NCBI GenBank assembly: GCA_963925545.1
Contig: CAWUSA010000007.1
Coordinates: 29,468 to 93,467, forward strand
Direction: 5' to 3'
DNA length: 64,000 nucleotides
Source: TMED14 sp963925545
GTDB lineage: Bacteria; Bacteroidota; Bacteroidia; Flavobacteriales; Schleiferiaceae
Positions 17,479-25,973 of this stretch are shown here, in pieces (the first letter of the stretch is position 1; every line of letters starts with the position of its first letter). A model generated the notes under the pieces. The model saw nothing but the letters and a program-made list of their open reading frames with translations, did no database searches and was not told where the DNA came from. The position numbers and the translations under genes were made by a program.

Positions 17479-17506
17479 TAAAAAAACCCGAGGCTTCCCT
17501 CGGGTT
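17479..17506. terminator. Bidirectional terminator between the methyltransferase and OmpA genes
   Basis: A perfect 9-bp stem AACCCGAGG/CCTCGGGTT with loop CTTC has an A run on its left. Read leftward this gives a strong T run after the OmpA gene. It can also stop the convergent methyltransferase transcript. Confidence 0.75.
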
Positions 17507-17527
17507 CAATGTCAATGCGGTTGAGGC

Positions 17528-18268
17528 TTATTTCACAAAGCGGAATTCAACGCGGCGGTTGTGTGCATTCCTTGAAGAAAGCAACTCAGACTCACCTTTT
17601 GATACCACCTGAAGGCGAGCATCAGAAATGCCGTAGACCTTGTTCAATACGCGAACAACAGACTTAGCGCGGCGCTCTCCAATGCGGATGTTCACCTTTT
17701 CAGAACCACTCTTGTCAGCATGGCCAACAACTTGAAGGGTCAAGCTAGGGTTGTTCTTGAGCATCTTAGCTACAGAAGCCAATTGATCTTCATCAGCAGC
17801 CGTAACAGTCACGCTGTTCAATGCAAAGTGAACCTCAGGAATGAATGCCTCAGCTACGCTAGCAGTCACAGTTCCTTCAATCTTCTTGCCTTGGAAGTTC
17901 ACCAAAGCACCTGCAGGGGTGTTCTTTTCCTGGTCATTAGAGTCCATGACGCCATCGCCATCGCTATCGCTATCAATTTTACGGCCAGATGCGTCAACAC
18001 GAGCACCTTTTTGGGTGAACGGATTCACGTCTAACTCGTGGCGAATACCGTCACCATCAAGGTCAAGTGCACGACCTGAACCATCAACCAAAGCACCAGC
18101 AGGGGTGTTGGCTTCTTGGTCCAATGCGTCAGAAACGCCATCTTGGTCAGCGTCAGCTTGTACCGTTACCATTTTGTCTTGCAATGAAGCAACCTGCTCT
18201 TCAAGATCCTTAATCTGACCACAAGAGGCCAATGCGAGGGCGGCAGCGCCCATCAATACATATTTCAT
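17528..18268 (-). CDS. OmpA-family lipoprotein with thrombospondin type 3-like calcium repeats
   Basis: From the ATG at 18268 the protein has 246 residues. A lipoprotein signal (MKYVLMGAAALALASC) ends in lipobox LASC. A short coiled coil (IKDLEEQVASLQDKM) and Asp-rich TSP3-like repeats (DADQDGVSDALD, DLDGDGIRHELD, DSDSDGDGVMD) follow. The OmpA/MotB domain (about 140-246) has the peptidoglycan-binding pattern VVGHADKSGSEKVNIRIGERRA and NRRVEFRF. It should be an envelope protein tethered to the outer membrane and gripping the cell wall. Its start overlaps the end of folK by four bases, an unusual partner. Confidence 0.9.
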   Translation of the reverse strand: MKYVLMGAAALALASCGQIKDLEEQVASLQDKMVTVQADADQDGVSDALDQEANTPAGALVDGSGRALDLDGDGIRHELDVNPFTQKGARVDASGRKIDSDSDGDGVMDSNDQEKNTPAGALVNFQGKKIEGTVTASVAEAFIPEVHFALNSVTVTAADEDQLASVAKMLKNNPSLTLQVVGHADKSGSEKVNIRIGERRAKSVVRVLNKVYGISDARLQVVSKGESELLSSRNAHNRRVEFRFVK

Positions 18269-18768
18269 GCTTTGAATGTGTTTAAATTCTCCCACAAATC
18301 TACGTCAATTTCATCTTTGCACGCAAGGAAAAGCGCTGCAATGTGTTGATTCTTCAGTGGATGCGTCCATGATGACCACTTTTCCGCCAACGGCATCATC
18401 ACAAAGCGTCGCTCAAGCATGCGTGGGTGGGGCACTTTCAAGGTTTCACTATCCACTACCTCATTGGCAATCAGAAGGATGTCTATATCCATACTGCGAC
18501 TTTCGTAACCTTCTACAGCAGGATTCCTGACACGTCCATGCTCGACCTCAATGGCTAAACAGGCAGCTAAAAGGGCATGGGCACTGCCTTTGAATCGCAC
18601 CTCAATGACCTGATTGAGGAAGGGTGGCCCTTCAAAGCCCCATGCCGCTGTCTGGTATACCGATCCCTTCTCAACCAAAGCCATCTCTGCTGACAATGAG
18701 CCGATCGCTGATTGAAGCAATGCATAGGCGTCCCCCTTGTTGCTTCCCAAGAGCAACAATGCGTGCAT
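18265..18768 (-). CDS. folK: 2-amino-4-hydroxy-6-hydroxymethyldihydropteridine pyrophosphokinase FolK
   Basis: FolK transfers pyrophosphate from ATP to the pterin precursor in folate synthesis. From the ATG at 18768 the protein has 167 residues. It has the N-terminal LLLLGSNKGDA, the pterin-binding FLNQVIEVRF, the metal and ATP motif RSMDIDILLI, and VPHPRMLERRFVMMPLAE. An ATG at 18798 would add ten unrelated residues and leave only 18 bases to the divergent sppA gene. FolA is encoded at 31.6 kb in this window. Confidence 0.93.
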   Translation of the reverse strand: MHALLLLGSNKGDAYALLQSAIGSLSAEMALVEKGSVYQTAAWGFEGPPFLNQVIEVRFKGSAHALLAACLAIEVEHGRVRNPAVEGYESRSMDIDILLIANEVVDSETLKVPHPRMLERRFVMMPLAEKWSSWTHPLKNQHIAALFLACKDEIDVDLWENLNTFKA

Positions 18769-18816
18769 TGTGCCTGATGTGTGACTTAGCTTTACCATTC
18801 TAATTGCGAACTTCCG

Positions 18817-20529
18817 ATGAAAAATTTCTTTATTGCCTTTTTAGGCAGTTTTTTTGCCTTTTTCTTACTTGTCTTGATTGGCATCATGGCTCTTGTTGGG
18901 GCAGCTTCCATGGCTGAGTCAAGCCAAAAAGTTGACCTTTCCGATGAACATGTTCTGGTTATTGACCTTGATGGTGAGTGGCAAGACAAGCCTGTTGACC
19001 CCTTGATGGGCATGATTTCAGACTTGCTAAACAAACCTGTGCCACAGTCCCTTGGCAACACCATGCTCGCTTTGAAGGCCGCAGCCACAGATGATCGCAT
19101 TCAGGCCATTCATCTCAAGGTTGGATCACCCATGATGGGGTGGGCCAGTGCCAGTGAGCTTCGAGAAGCCTTGGACTCCCTATCGCAAAGCAAAACCATC
19201 ATTGCCACCGGCAAGGTTTACTCACAAAAAGCCTACTACATCGCTTCCGTGGCAGAGGACATCTACCTCAGTCCAGCTGGTTTCATTCAGTGGCAGGGCT
19301 TGGGAAGTCAGGTGACTTATTACAAGGGCATGCTGGATAAATTGGGCATCAAAGCTCATTTGATTCGCGGCAGCGACAACACATTCAAAAGTGCCGGTGA
19401 GCCCTTCATTCGCCAGCACATGTCTGAGGCACAGACCCTTCAAATCAAGCAACTGCAAAATGATCTCTGGTCATCCATCAATCTACCCTTAGGAAACGAA
19501 ACCCTTGAGACTGCTGCCAATGAACAGCCTTTACTCACAGCTGAGGATGCTGTGACCTATGGTTTCATTCAGGCTGATCACAGCCTCTACCCCACGCAAT
19601 GGATCAGTCACGCAGATAGCCTTCATGGCATCGGTCTTAACGAGCACACGGTGAGCACAGAGGATTACCTCACCGCCTTGGATCAACCGGTTTCTAGAGA
19701 CCGTGTAACGGTTTTATACGCAGAAGGCAACATCGTGGATGGCAGCGGCAGCACCGATGTCATCAGTGATGGGGGCATGAAAAAAGCCATTGATCGATTG
19801 ATCAAAAGCAAGCGAACAAAAGCAGTTGTTATCAGAGTCAATAGCGGCGGCGGTTCAGCATTGGCCTCTGACCACATCTGGCATGATGTTCAACGGCTGG
19901 CGGAGAAACTGCCCGTGGTGGTATCCATGGGTGATGTAGCCGCATCGGGAGGCTATTACTTGGCCATGCCAGCTGATGTCGTGATGGCACAGCCCATGAC
20001 CATCACCGGTTCGATTGGCATTTTTGGGTTGTTTTTCACGGCAGAAGACCTGCTCAACAACACCCTTGGCCTGAATCAGGAAGTGGTAGGTAGTCATCCT
20101 TTTGCCACATTCCCTGAGATTGACAGAGCACCCACAGACTTGGAACAACAACTCTTGCAACGCCAAGTGGACCATGGGTACAACCGATTCAAGAACGTGG
20201 TGGCAGAAGGCAGGAACCTTCCAAGATCAACCGTTGACAGCCTTGCGAGGGGACGGGTTTACAGTGGATCCTTGGCAAAGCAGTTGGACCTGATTGACCA
20301 ACATGGCGGCCTGCTTGCTGCCATTGAGACCGCTGCAAATCTGGCAGAGCTCACAGACTACCGCATCACCACCTACAAGGCCTCTACCAGCCCGCTGTCA
20401 CAATTCAGCAGCATCTTTAGCATGACCAGTCAATGGATGGATCAAGGTTTGAGTCAGCTTGCTGAATCCTTGGAAGAGTTGGAAGCCATGCAAGGCATTC
20501 AGGCCAGATGGAACCCCATCAAGTTGTAG
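18817..20529 (+). CDS. sppA: Signal peptide peptidase SppA, long (67K) type
   Basis: SppA is a membrane-bound serine protease that degrades cleaved signal peptides. The 570-residue protein has an N-terminal membrane anchor (about 5-29) and two tandem peptidase S49 domains, as in the E. coli long form. The catalytic dyad is visible as K191 in FKSAGEPFIR of the first domain and S377 in GDVAASGGYYLA of the second. The glycine motif VNSGGGSALASD precedes it. It is divergent from folK. Confidence 0.94.
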   Translation: MKNFFIAFLGSFFAFFLLVLIGIMALVGAASMAESSQKVDLSDEHVLVIDLDGEWQDKPVDPLMGMISDLLNKPVPQSLGNTMLALKAAATDDRIQAIHLKVGSPMMGWASASELREALDSLSQSKTIIATGKVYSQKAYYIASVAEDIYLSPAGFIQWQGLGSQVTYYKGMLDKLGIKAHLIRGSDNTFKSAGEPFIRQHMSEAQTLQIKQLQNDLWSSINLPLGNETLETAANEQPLLTAEDAVTYGFIQADHSLYPTQWISHADSLHGIGLNEHTVSTEDYLTALDQPVSRDRVTVLYAEGNIVDGSGSTDVISDGGMKKAIDRLIKSKRTKAVVIRVNSGGGSALASDHIWHDVQRLAEKLPVVVSMGDVAASGGYYLAMPADVVMAQPMTITGSIGIFGLFFTAEDLLNNTLGLNQEVVGSHPFATFPEIDRAPTDLEQQLLQRQVDHGYNRFKNVVAEGRNLPRSTVDSLARGRVYSGSLAKQLDLIDQHGGLLAAIETAANLAELTDYRITTYKASTSPLSQFSSIFSMTSQWMDQGLSQLAESLEELEAMQGIQARWNPIKL

Positions 20530-20569
20530 GCTGGATCTAACGCCTTGCTGATTGCCGATAAAGCCCGGC

Positions 20570-21370
20570 TCACCAACTCATCTCAACCTCCAAGCCCTCT
20601 TGGCCCCTGACATTCCATGCCAGGCCTGACTTGAACACCAGGTACTGCCCTCTAAGGCCAATCAACTCATCCTCCAGGGTCACCGTGCCATTGAGCTTGA
20701 TCCAGTTGAGCTTGGGGAGTTGCTCCGGCATATCATACTTGATTTGACTTTCATGGCCATCAGCCTGAATGAACTGAATGAGTTCATCGGGAACATGCTT
20801 TTTTGCGCCTTCGGTCACCTCATGCAAGCTTTGCTCTGATCGATTCCCTTGCAGCATTTTTCGCCAATGGGTCTTGTCACTGTAATGGGCTTTCAAGGCA
20901 ACCTCAATCATCCCCGCCTCGTAGCGGTTGTCTGTGATGGCTAATATTTTTCCTGCACTGGCACCCTGATCCATCCAACGATTCCAGGGTTTGTTTCCAG
21001 CCGTGACCCCCACCTTAACCTGGCCTGAGTCTGCCATGTAAACTGTGTGGGGTTGAAGCTGAATGTCTGACTCAATCTTGAGATCCCTGTCAACTTTTCC
21101 GGTATGGGCCATGCTCTTTTCCGGATGCAAAATGAAATCTCCAGCCATGGGGCTCTCAAAAAAACAGGGCTTGCAAAACCCCATGCGAAACAAGGGCTCA
21201 TCACGTTGTCTCTTGCAGGCTTTGCAGGTAGAGAACCCTGTTGATTTCACCTTGATGGTCTTGCCAATTAACGCATTGAGATGGACTAAATCCTTGCCAA
21301 TATTGAGGTATGCCTGAACTGGATCCTGCAATCCATTGGTGATTTTAGTGAGTGGGCCTTCAATGATCAT
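20570..21370 (-). CDS. DUF2797 protein with Cys-rich zinc-finger-like site
   Basis: From the ATG at 21370 the protein has 266 residues. A zinc-ribbon-like CKACKRQ..CKPCF set (CxxC..CxxC) lies near residues 60-80. The family block GVTAGNKPWNRWMDQGAS and ITDNRYEAGMIEVAL follow. This matches DUF2797, whose function is not known to me. The reading frame stays open upstream to 21493, but that part overlaps the divergent GH3-like gene and has no family features. It faces that gene head to head with a 58-base spacer. Confidence 0.75.
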   Translation of the reverse strand: MIIEGPLTKITNGLQDPVQAYLNIGKDLVHLNALIGKTIKVKSTGFSTCKACKRQRDEPLFRMGFCKPCFFESPMAGDFILHPEKSMAHTGKVDRDLKIESDIQLQPHTVYMADSGQVKVGVTAGNKPWNRWMDQGASAGKILAITDNRYEAGMIEVALKAHYSDKTHWRKMLQGNRSEQSLHEVTEGAKKHVPDELIQFIQADGHESQIKYDMPEQLPKLNWIKLNGTVTLEDELIGLRGQYLVFKSGLAWNVRGQEGLEVEMSW

Positions 21371-21428
21371 GATTGTATCTTGTGAGACTAAAGGTAAGCC
21401 CGTGTCATTCTCCCCCATCACCGATCTT

Positions 21429-22916
21429 ATGACTTGGCGACTGAAGTCGCGCATGGAGGGTATTGACCGCATGGCATCCTTGCCCTTTGACATGCAGAAG
21501 AAGGTGTTTCATGAGTTGATGACAGCCCTCTCACAGACCGCCTATGGCCAGTCTTTTGGAGTGACGAGCTACATAACTTATGCCGATTACTGTGCGCAGG
21601 TCCCCTTGGTTAACTACGATAGCCTCTTGCCTTGGGTAGAGCGAACCATGAAGGGCGAGCAAGGCTTGCTGTGGCCTGGCGACATCAAATGGTTTGCAAA
21701 AAGCTCCGGCACCACAAGTACAAAAAGCAAATTCATCCCCATGAGTCGTGAATCCCTGGAGGAATGTCACATAGCTGCTGGTGTGGATTTGGTTGCTGTT
21801 TATTTCAGTCAAGTGCATTCCAGCCGCCTTTTAGATGGACTCTCATTGAAGCTGGGCGGATCATCACGCATGAGCAGCCTGCAAGAAGGTTCCTACTATG
21901 GCGACCTGTCTGCCATCATGATGCAGAATTTACCTTTTTGGGCGAATTGGCGCTCCACCCCTCCCATAGATATCGCGTTGATGGATGAGTGGGAGGCCAA
22001 ACTGGAAAAGATGGCACAGCATGTGGTCAAGGAAGATGTCACCTCACTTTTTGGGGTGCCTTCCTGGATGCTCGTTCTGATGCAACGTGTCCTTGAAATC
22101 ACTGGTGCAGAACGCTTGGATGAGGTCTGGCCTAATTTGGAACTCTTTGCGCATGGCGGGGTCTCTTATGCGCCATACAAAGACCCATTCGCTGACATCC
22201 TACCTCAATCAGGCATCAACCTGATGGAGACCTACAATGCTTCTGAAGGGTTCTTTGCCATGCAAGATCAGCTGGGGGAAGAAGGCATGCTCTTGATGCT
22301 CAATCAAGGCATCTTTTACGAATTCATCCCGATGAAGGAATTTCAAGGGCGGCATTCGACATGCATTCCCCTGGAGGGGGTCAAGCTTGGCGTAACCTAT
22401 GCTTTAGTCATCAGCACCAATGGCGGGCTGTGGCGTTACATTCTAGGGGACAGCATCCGCTTTGTTTCACTGGCGCCCTACCGTCTGGTTGTGGTCGGCC
22501 GCACGCGGCTGTTCATCAACACCTTTGGTGAAGAGCTGATGATTGACAACGCAGAGCAGGCAATGGCCATCGCCTGTGAAGCCACTGGCGCGAGGCTCGT
22601 TGACTACAGTGCTGCCCCCGTTTTCATGAGCCAGAGCGATCAGGGTGCCCACCAATGGCTCATTGAGTTCCGTCAAGCCCCAAGTAATCTGGATAGCTTC
22701 AAGTTATCACTGGACCAAGCATTGAAAAGCTTGAACTCAGACTATGAAGCCAAGCGATACAAGGACATGGTACTCAAGGCTCCTGTCATCACCGTAGCAA
22801 GGGCTGGCTGCTTTCATGACTGGCTAAAATCCAAGGGGAAATTGGGGGGGCAAAACAAGGTGCCACGATTATCGCAAAATCGGGACCTCATGGATGCGCT
22901 TCTTGCATTTGCATGA
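21429..22916 (+). CDS. GH3-family acyl-adenylating protein
   Basis: This is a member of the ANL superfamily, related to plant GH3 enzymes that conjugate amino acids to auxin or jasmonate. From the ATG at 21429 it has 495 residues. ATP/AMP motifs are visible: KSSGTTSTKSKFIP (motif 1), ETYNASEGFFAMQ (motif 2), GLWRYILGDSIRFV and VVVGRTRLFINTFGEELM (motif 3). Bacterial GH3 proteins are widespread in Bacteroidota, but their substrates are unknown to me. The predicted reaction is adenylation of a carboxylic acid and transfer to an amine. Confidence 0.85.
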   Translation: MTWRLKSRMEGIDRMASLPFDMQKKVFHELMTALSQTAYGQSFGVTSYITYADYCAQVPLVNYDSLLPWVERTMKGEQGLLWPGDIKWFAKSSGTTSTKSKFIPMSRESLEECHIAAGVDLVAVYFSQVHSSRLLDGLSLKLGGSSRMSSLQEGSYYGDLSAIMMQNLPFWANWRSTPPIDIALMDEWEAKLEKMAQHVVKEDVTSLFGVPSWMLVLMQRVLEITGAERLDEVWPNLELFAHGGVSYAPYKDPFADILPQSGINLMETYNASEGFFAMQDQLGEEGMLLMLNQGIFYEFIPMKEFQGRHSTCIPLEGVKLGVTYALVISTNGGLWRYILGDSIRFVSLAPYRLVVVGRTRLFINTFGEELMIDNAEQAMAIACEATGARLVDYSAAPVFMSQSDQGAHQWLIEFRQAPSNLDSFKLSLDQALKSLNSDYEAKRYKDMVLKAPVITVARAGCFHDWLKSKGKLGGQNKVPRLSQNRDLMDALLAFA

Positions 22917-22918
22917 CT

Positions 22919-22926
22919 TAAATTTG
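22919..22926 (+). promoter_or_regulatory. -7 promoter element of deoxynucleoside kinase gene
   Basis: TAAATTTG is a perfect TAnnTTTG match and ends four bases before the ATG at 22931, again predicting a leaderless transcript. Confidence 0.5.
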
Positions 22927-22930
22927 GGAC

Positions 22931-23545
22931 ATGCATATAGCGATTGCGGGTAACATTGGCTCGGGTAAAACAACATTGACCACTTTGCTGGCAAAGCATT
23001 ACAAGTGGAAACCACATTTTGAAGCGGTTGACAACAACCCCTACCTCAATGACTTCTATGAAGACATGATGCGTTGGTCATTCAACCTACAGGTCTTTTT
23101 TCTTCACAGCCGTTTTGATCAAATCCACCACATCCGTCAAGCTGGCGAGGATGTCGTTCAAGATCGAACCATTTATGAAGACGCAAAAATCTTCGCACCT
23201 AACCTGCATGACATGGGCTTGATGTCTGCTCGTGATTTCAACACCTACCAAGATCTCTTTGAATTGATGCAAGAGTTCATCAAGCCACCAGATTTGCTGA
23301 TCTACTTGCGGGCATCTGTTCCAACCCTTGTTGAACAAATCCAAAAGCGTGGTCGTTCTTATGAAAACTCCATTCGCTTGGACTACCTGAAAAACCTCAA
23401 TGAGCGCTACAACGAATGGGTCAAAGGCTATGACAAAGGCAAATTATTGATCATTGATGTGGACGGCTGCGACATCCCCGGCAACCCCGAAGATCTTGCC
23501 TCAGTCATTGAAAAGATTGATGCTCAAATCAACGGACTGTTCTAA
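22931..23545 (+). CDS. Deoxynucleoside kinase
   Basis: This enzyme phosphorylates deoxynucleosides in salvage. The 204-residue protein is of the dNK/dGK/dCK family. It has a P-loop at GNIGSGKTT (residues 7-15), the substrate-side E in HFEAVDNNPYLNDFY, the DRT(I)YED motif (DRTIYEDAKIF) corresponding to DRS, and the LID arginine region QKRGRSYENSI. The specific nucleoside cannot be read from sequence. NupC, ThyA and FolA encoded 6-9 kb away work in the same nucleotide economy. Confidence 0.9.
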   Translation: MHIAIAGNIGSGKTTLTTLLAKHYKWKPHFEAVDNNPYLNDFYEDMMRWSFNLQVFFLHSRFDQIHHIRQAGEDVVQDRTIYEDAKIFAPNLHDMGLMSARDFNTYQDLFELMQEFIKPPDLLIYLRASVPTLVEQIQKRGRSYENSIRLDYLKNLNERYNEWVKGYDKGKLLIIDVDGCDIPGNPEDLASVIEKIDAQINGLF

Positions 23546-23567
23546 TACCATCGTTGCATCAACGCAC

Positions 23568-23600
23568 AAAAAAACCCCGGCCTTGCGGTCGGGGTTTTTT
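23568..23600. terminator. Bidirectional terminator between the dNK and hppA genes
   Basis: The stem CCCCGGCC/GGTCGGGG with loop TTGC (one G-U pair) is flanked by A and T runs that extend the pairing. The convergent genes on both sides can use it. Confidence 0.8.
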
Positions 23601-23617
23601 ATTGAAAAGCGTTTGGC

Positions 23618-25933
23618 CTAGCCGTGATGCGGGCATTCACTGCCTGCTTCATCGCAAGCTTCTGTGCAGACATGAGCTGCTTCTGAAGTCGCTGTCTTGT
23701 CAGCGCAACAAGCCTTGGTGCATCCTGGCTCACAAGCATGCGCTTCCTCATCAGCTACCGCGGCATGGTCATGATCAGCGTGATCTTGGCCTGCCTGATC
23801 AACCAACTCAGTTGCGTGATCCACGTGACCATCCTGCGCCATGTTGCCTTCAACAATAAGAAATGGGGCAATGATTAAGGCGACAATGGATGTCAGCTTA
23901 ATCAAGATGTTCATGGACGGACCTGACGTGTCCTTGAAAGGGTCACCAACAGTGTCACCGGTAACAGATGCCTTGTGAGCCTCTGAACCCTTGTACTCCA
24001 TCTTGCCATCCACTTCAACACCTTGCTCAAAAGATTTCTTTGCGTTGTCCCAAGCGCCACCGGCATTGTTTTGGAACATGCCCATCAAGACACCACTCAC
24101 GGTGATACCTGCAAGCAAACCACCCAAAGGCTCTGCACCAAAGGTGAAGCCAATGATGATGGGTGAAAGCAGTGCAATGGCGCCAGGGGCAATCATTTCA
24201 CGGATAGAAGCCTCAGTTGAAATAGCCACACATTTTTCATACTCAGGTGTTGCTGTACCTTCCATGATACCAGGAATCTCCTTGAACTGGCGACGCACTT
24301 CTTTAACCATTTCCATGGCTGCACGGCCAACAGCGGCAATAGCCAATGAAGAAAAGATATATGGGATCATAGCGCCAACAAAGAGCATAGCTAAGACATC
24401 TGCCTTAAAAATGTCAATGCCTTCAATGCCAACAATACCTACATAGGCAGCAAACAGAGCTAAGGCAGTCAATGCAGCTGAGGCAATAGCAAAACCTTTA
24501 CCTGCAGCAGCTGTTGTGTTACCAACCGCATCTAAGTTGTCAGTCCGCTTGCGCACTTCCTTGGGGAGACCACTCATCTCAGCAATACCACCGGCATTGT
24601 CAGCAATTGGTCCAAAGGCATCGATAGCAAGTTGCATGGCCGTTGTGGCCATCATGCCTGCTGCTGCAATAGCAACACCGTAGAGTCCAGCAAAGTGGAA
24701 AGAAGTATAAATGCCTCCTGCCAATACAAGGATGGGAAGTACCGTAGACTCCATGCCCATAGCTAGACCACCAATGATATTAGTAGCGTGCCCTGTGCCC
24801 GATTGGTTCACAATGTTATTCACCGGACGGCGACCCATGGCCGTGTAGTACTCCGTGATGATGGACATCAAACCGCCAACAACCAAGCCAGTTAGGATAG
24901 CGTAGTAAACGCCTGCTGATGTCATTGCTAAATCACCGCGATTGAAGGTCATCTCTGCTGGAAGCACATAGTCAACCAAGAAGTAAGAACCAATGGCTAC
25001 CAAAATGATGGACCCCCAATTACCGCGATTCAACGCCGCTTGAACTGATGAGTTTTCGCCTTTGATCTTGACCAAGAATGTAGCCGCAATAGAGAACACC
25101 AAGCCCATGGCTGCAATCAGCATGGGAAGAAGGATTGGCGCTAAGCCATCAAAATTGTCAACTGAAGTCACCTCATTACCTAAAACCATGGTGGCAAGGA
25201 TGGTGGCAACATAGGAGCCAAACAGGTCAGCGCCCATACCGGCAACATCACCCACATTGTCACCCACATTGTCAGCGATGGTCGCTGGGTTGCGAGGATC
25301 ATCTTCAGGAATGCCTGCTTCAACTTTACCTACCAAGTCAGCGCCTACATCAGCGGCCTTGGTGTAGATACCTCCACCCACACGGGCGAAAAGGGCAATG
25401 GATTCAGCACCCAAAGAGAAACCGGCCAGAACCGTAAGGGCTTGGTGCATGTCTGCGTATATGTCTGTGAAAACGATGAAGAGAACACCTAGGCCAAGCA
25501 CAGCCAATCCTGCGACGCCCAATCCCATAACAGCACCCGCATTGAAGGAAACGCTCAAGGCTTTAGGTAGGGAAGTTCTTGCAGCTTGTGTGGTGCGAAC
25601 ATTCGCTTTGGTAGCGATGTTCATGCCGACCCAACCAGCAAATGCACTGAAAAAGGCACCAATCAAAAAGGCTACAGCAATGATCCAATGGCCTTCAAAT
25701 GCAACCTTTTCCAACCCTGCAGACCATGCAAGCAATGCCGCTGCAATGACTGAGAAGATGGTTAGCACGCGCCATTCGGCACGCAAAAAGGCCAGAGCTC
25801 CACGAGCAATATGGCCAGCAATTTCTTGCATTTTCTCATCACCTGCGTCTTGTTTATTGACCCAAATTGCTTTAAAAATCATGACCAAAAGGCCAAATAT
25901 TCCAAGCATAGGTGCGATCCATTGAATAGTCAT
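23618..25933 (-). CDS. hppA: Membrane-bound ion-pumping pyrophosphatase, with His/Cys-rich C-terminal tail
   Basis: This enzyme couples hydrolysis of pyrophosphate to H+ or Na+ export across the inner membrane. The 771-residue protein has about 16 membrane helices. The substrate site is GADLVGKVEAGIPEDDPRNP followed by ADNVGDNVGDVAGM, with a second acidic site DAFGPIADNAGGIAEM. The stretch GNTTAAAGKGFA has Ala where K+-independent enzymes carry Lys, so it is probably K+-dependent. Residues 698-771 after the last helix form an unusual tail with nine His, seven Cys and many acidic residues, suggestive of metal binding. The pumped ion is not settled. Confidence 0.93.
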   Translation of the reverse strand: MTIQWIAPMLGIFGLLVMIFKAIWVNKQDAGDEKMQEIAGHIARGALAFLRAEWRVLTIFSVIAAALLAWSAGLEKVAFEGHWIIAVAFLIGAFFSAFAGWVGMNIATKANVRTTQAARTSLPKALSVSFNAGAVMGLGVAGLAVLGLGVLFIVFTDIYADMHQALTVLAGFSLGAESIALFARVGGGIYTKAADVGADLVGKVEAGIPEDDPRNPATIADNVGDNVGDVAGMGADLFGSYVATILATMVLGNEVTSVDNFDGLAPILLPMLIAAMGLVFSIAATFLVKIKGENSSVQAALNRGNWGSIILVAIGSYFLVDYVLPAEMTFNRGDLAMTSAGVYYAILTGLVVGGLMSIITEYYTAMGRRPVNNIVNQSGTGHATNIIGGLAMGMESTVLPILVLAGGIYTSFHFAGLYGVAIAAAGMMATTAMQLAIDAFGPIADNAGGIAEMSGLPKEVRKRTDNLDAVGNTTAAAGKGFAIASAALTALALFAAYVGIVGIEGIDIFKADVLAMLFVGAMIPYIFSSLAIAAVGRAAMEMVKEVRRQFKEIPGIMEGTATPEYEKCVAISTEASIREMIAPGAIALLSPIIIGFTFGAEPLGGLLAGITVSGVLMGMFQNNAGGAWDNAKKSFEQGVEVDGKMEYKGSEAHKASVTGDTVGDPFKDTSGPSMNILIKLTSIVALIIAPFLIVEGNMAQDGHVDHATELVDQAGQDHADHDHAAVADEEAHACEPGCTKACCADKTATSEAAHVCTEACDEAGSECPHHG

Positions 25934-25973
25934 ATTGATAGAATTAGTGACCCGCTAGGGTCGGGGTTTTGGT

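Noticed and set aside
25948..25961. Inverted repeat GACCC-GCTA-GGGTC between pdhB and hppA
   Set aside because: It has a five-base stem and no T run on the pdhB-sense strand, so it is too weak to call a terminator.
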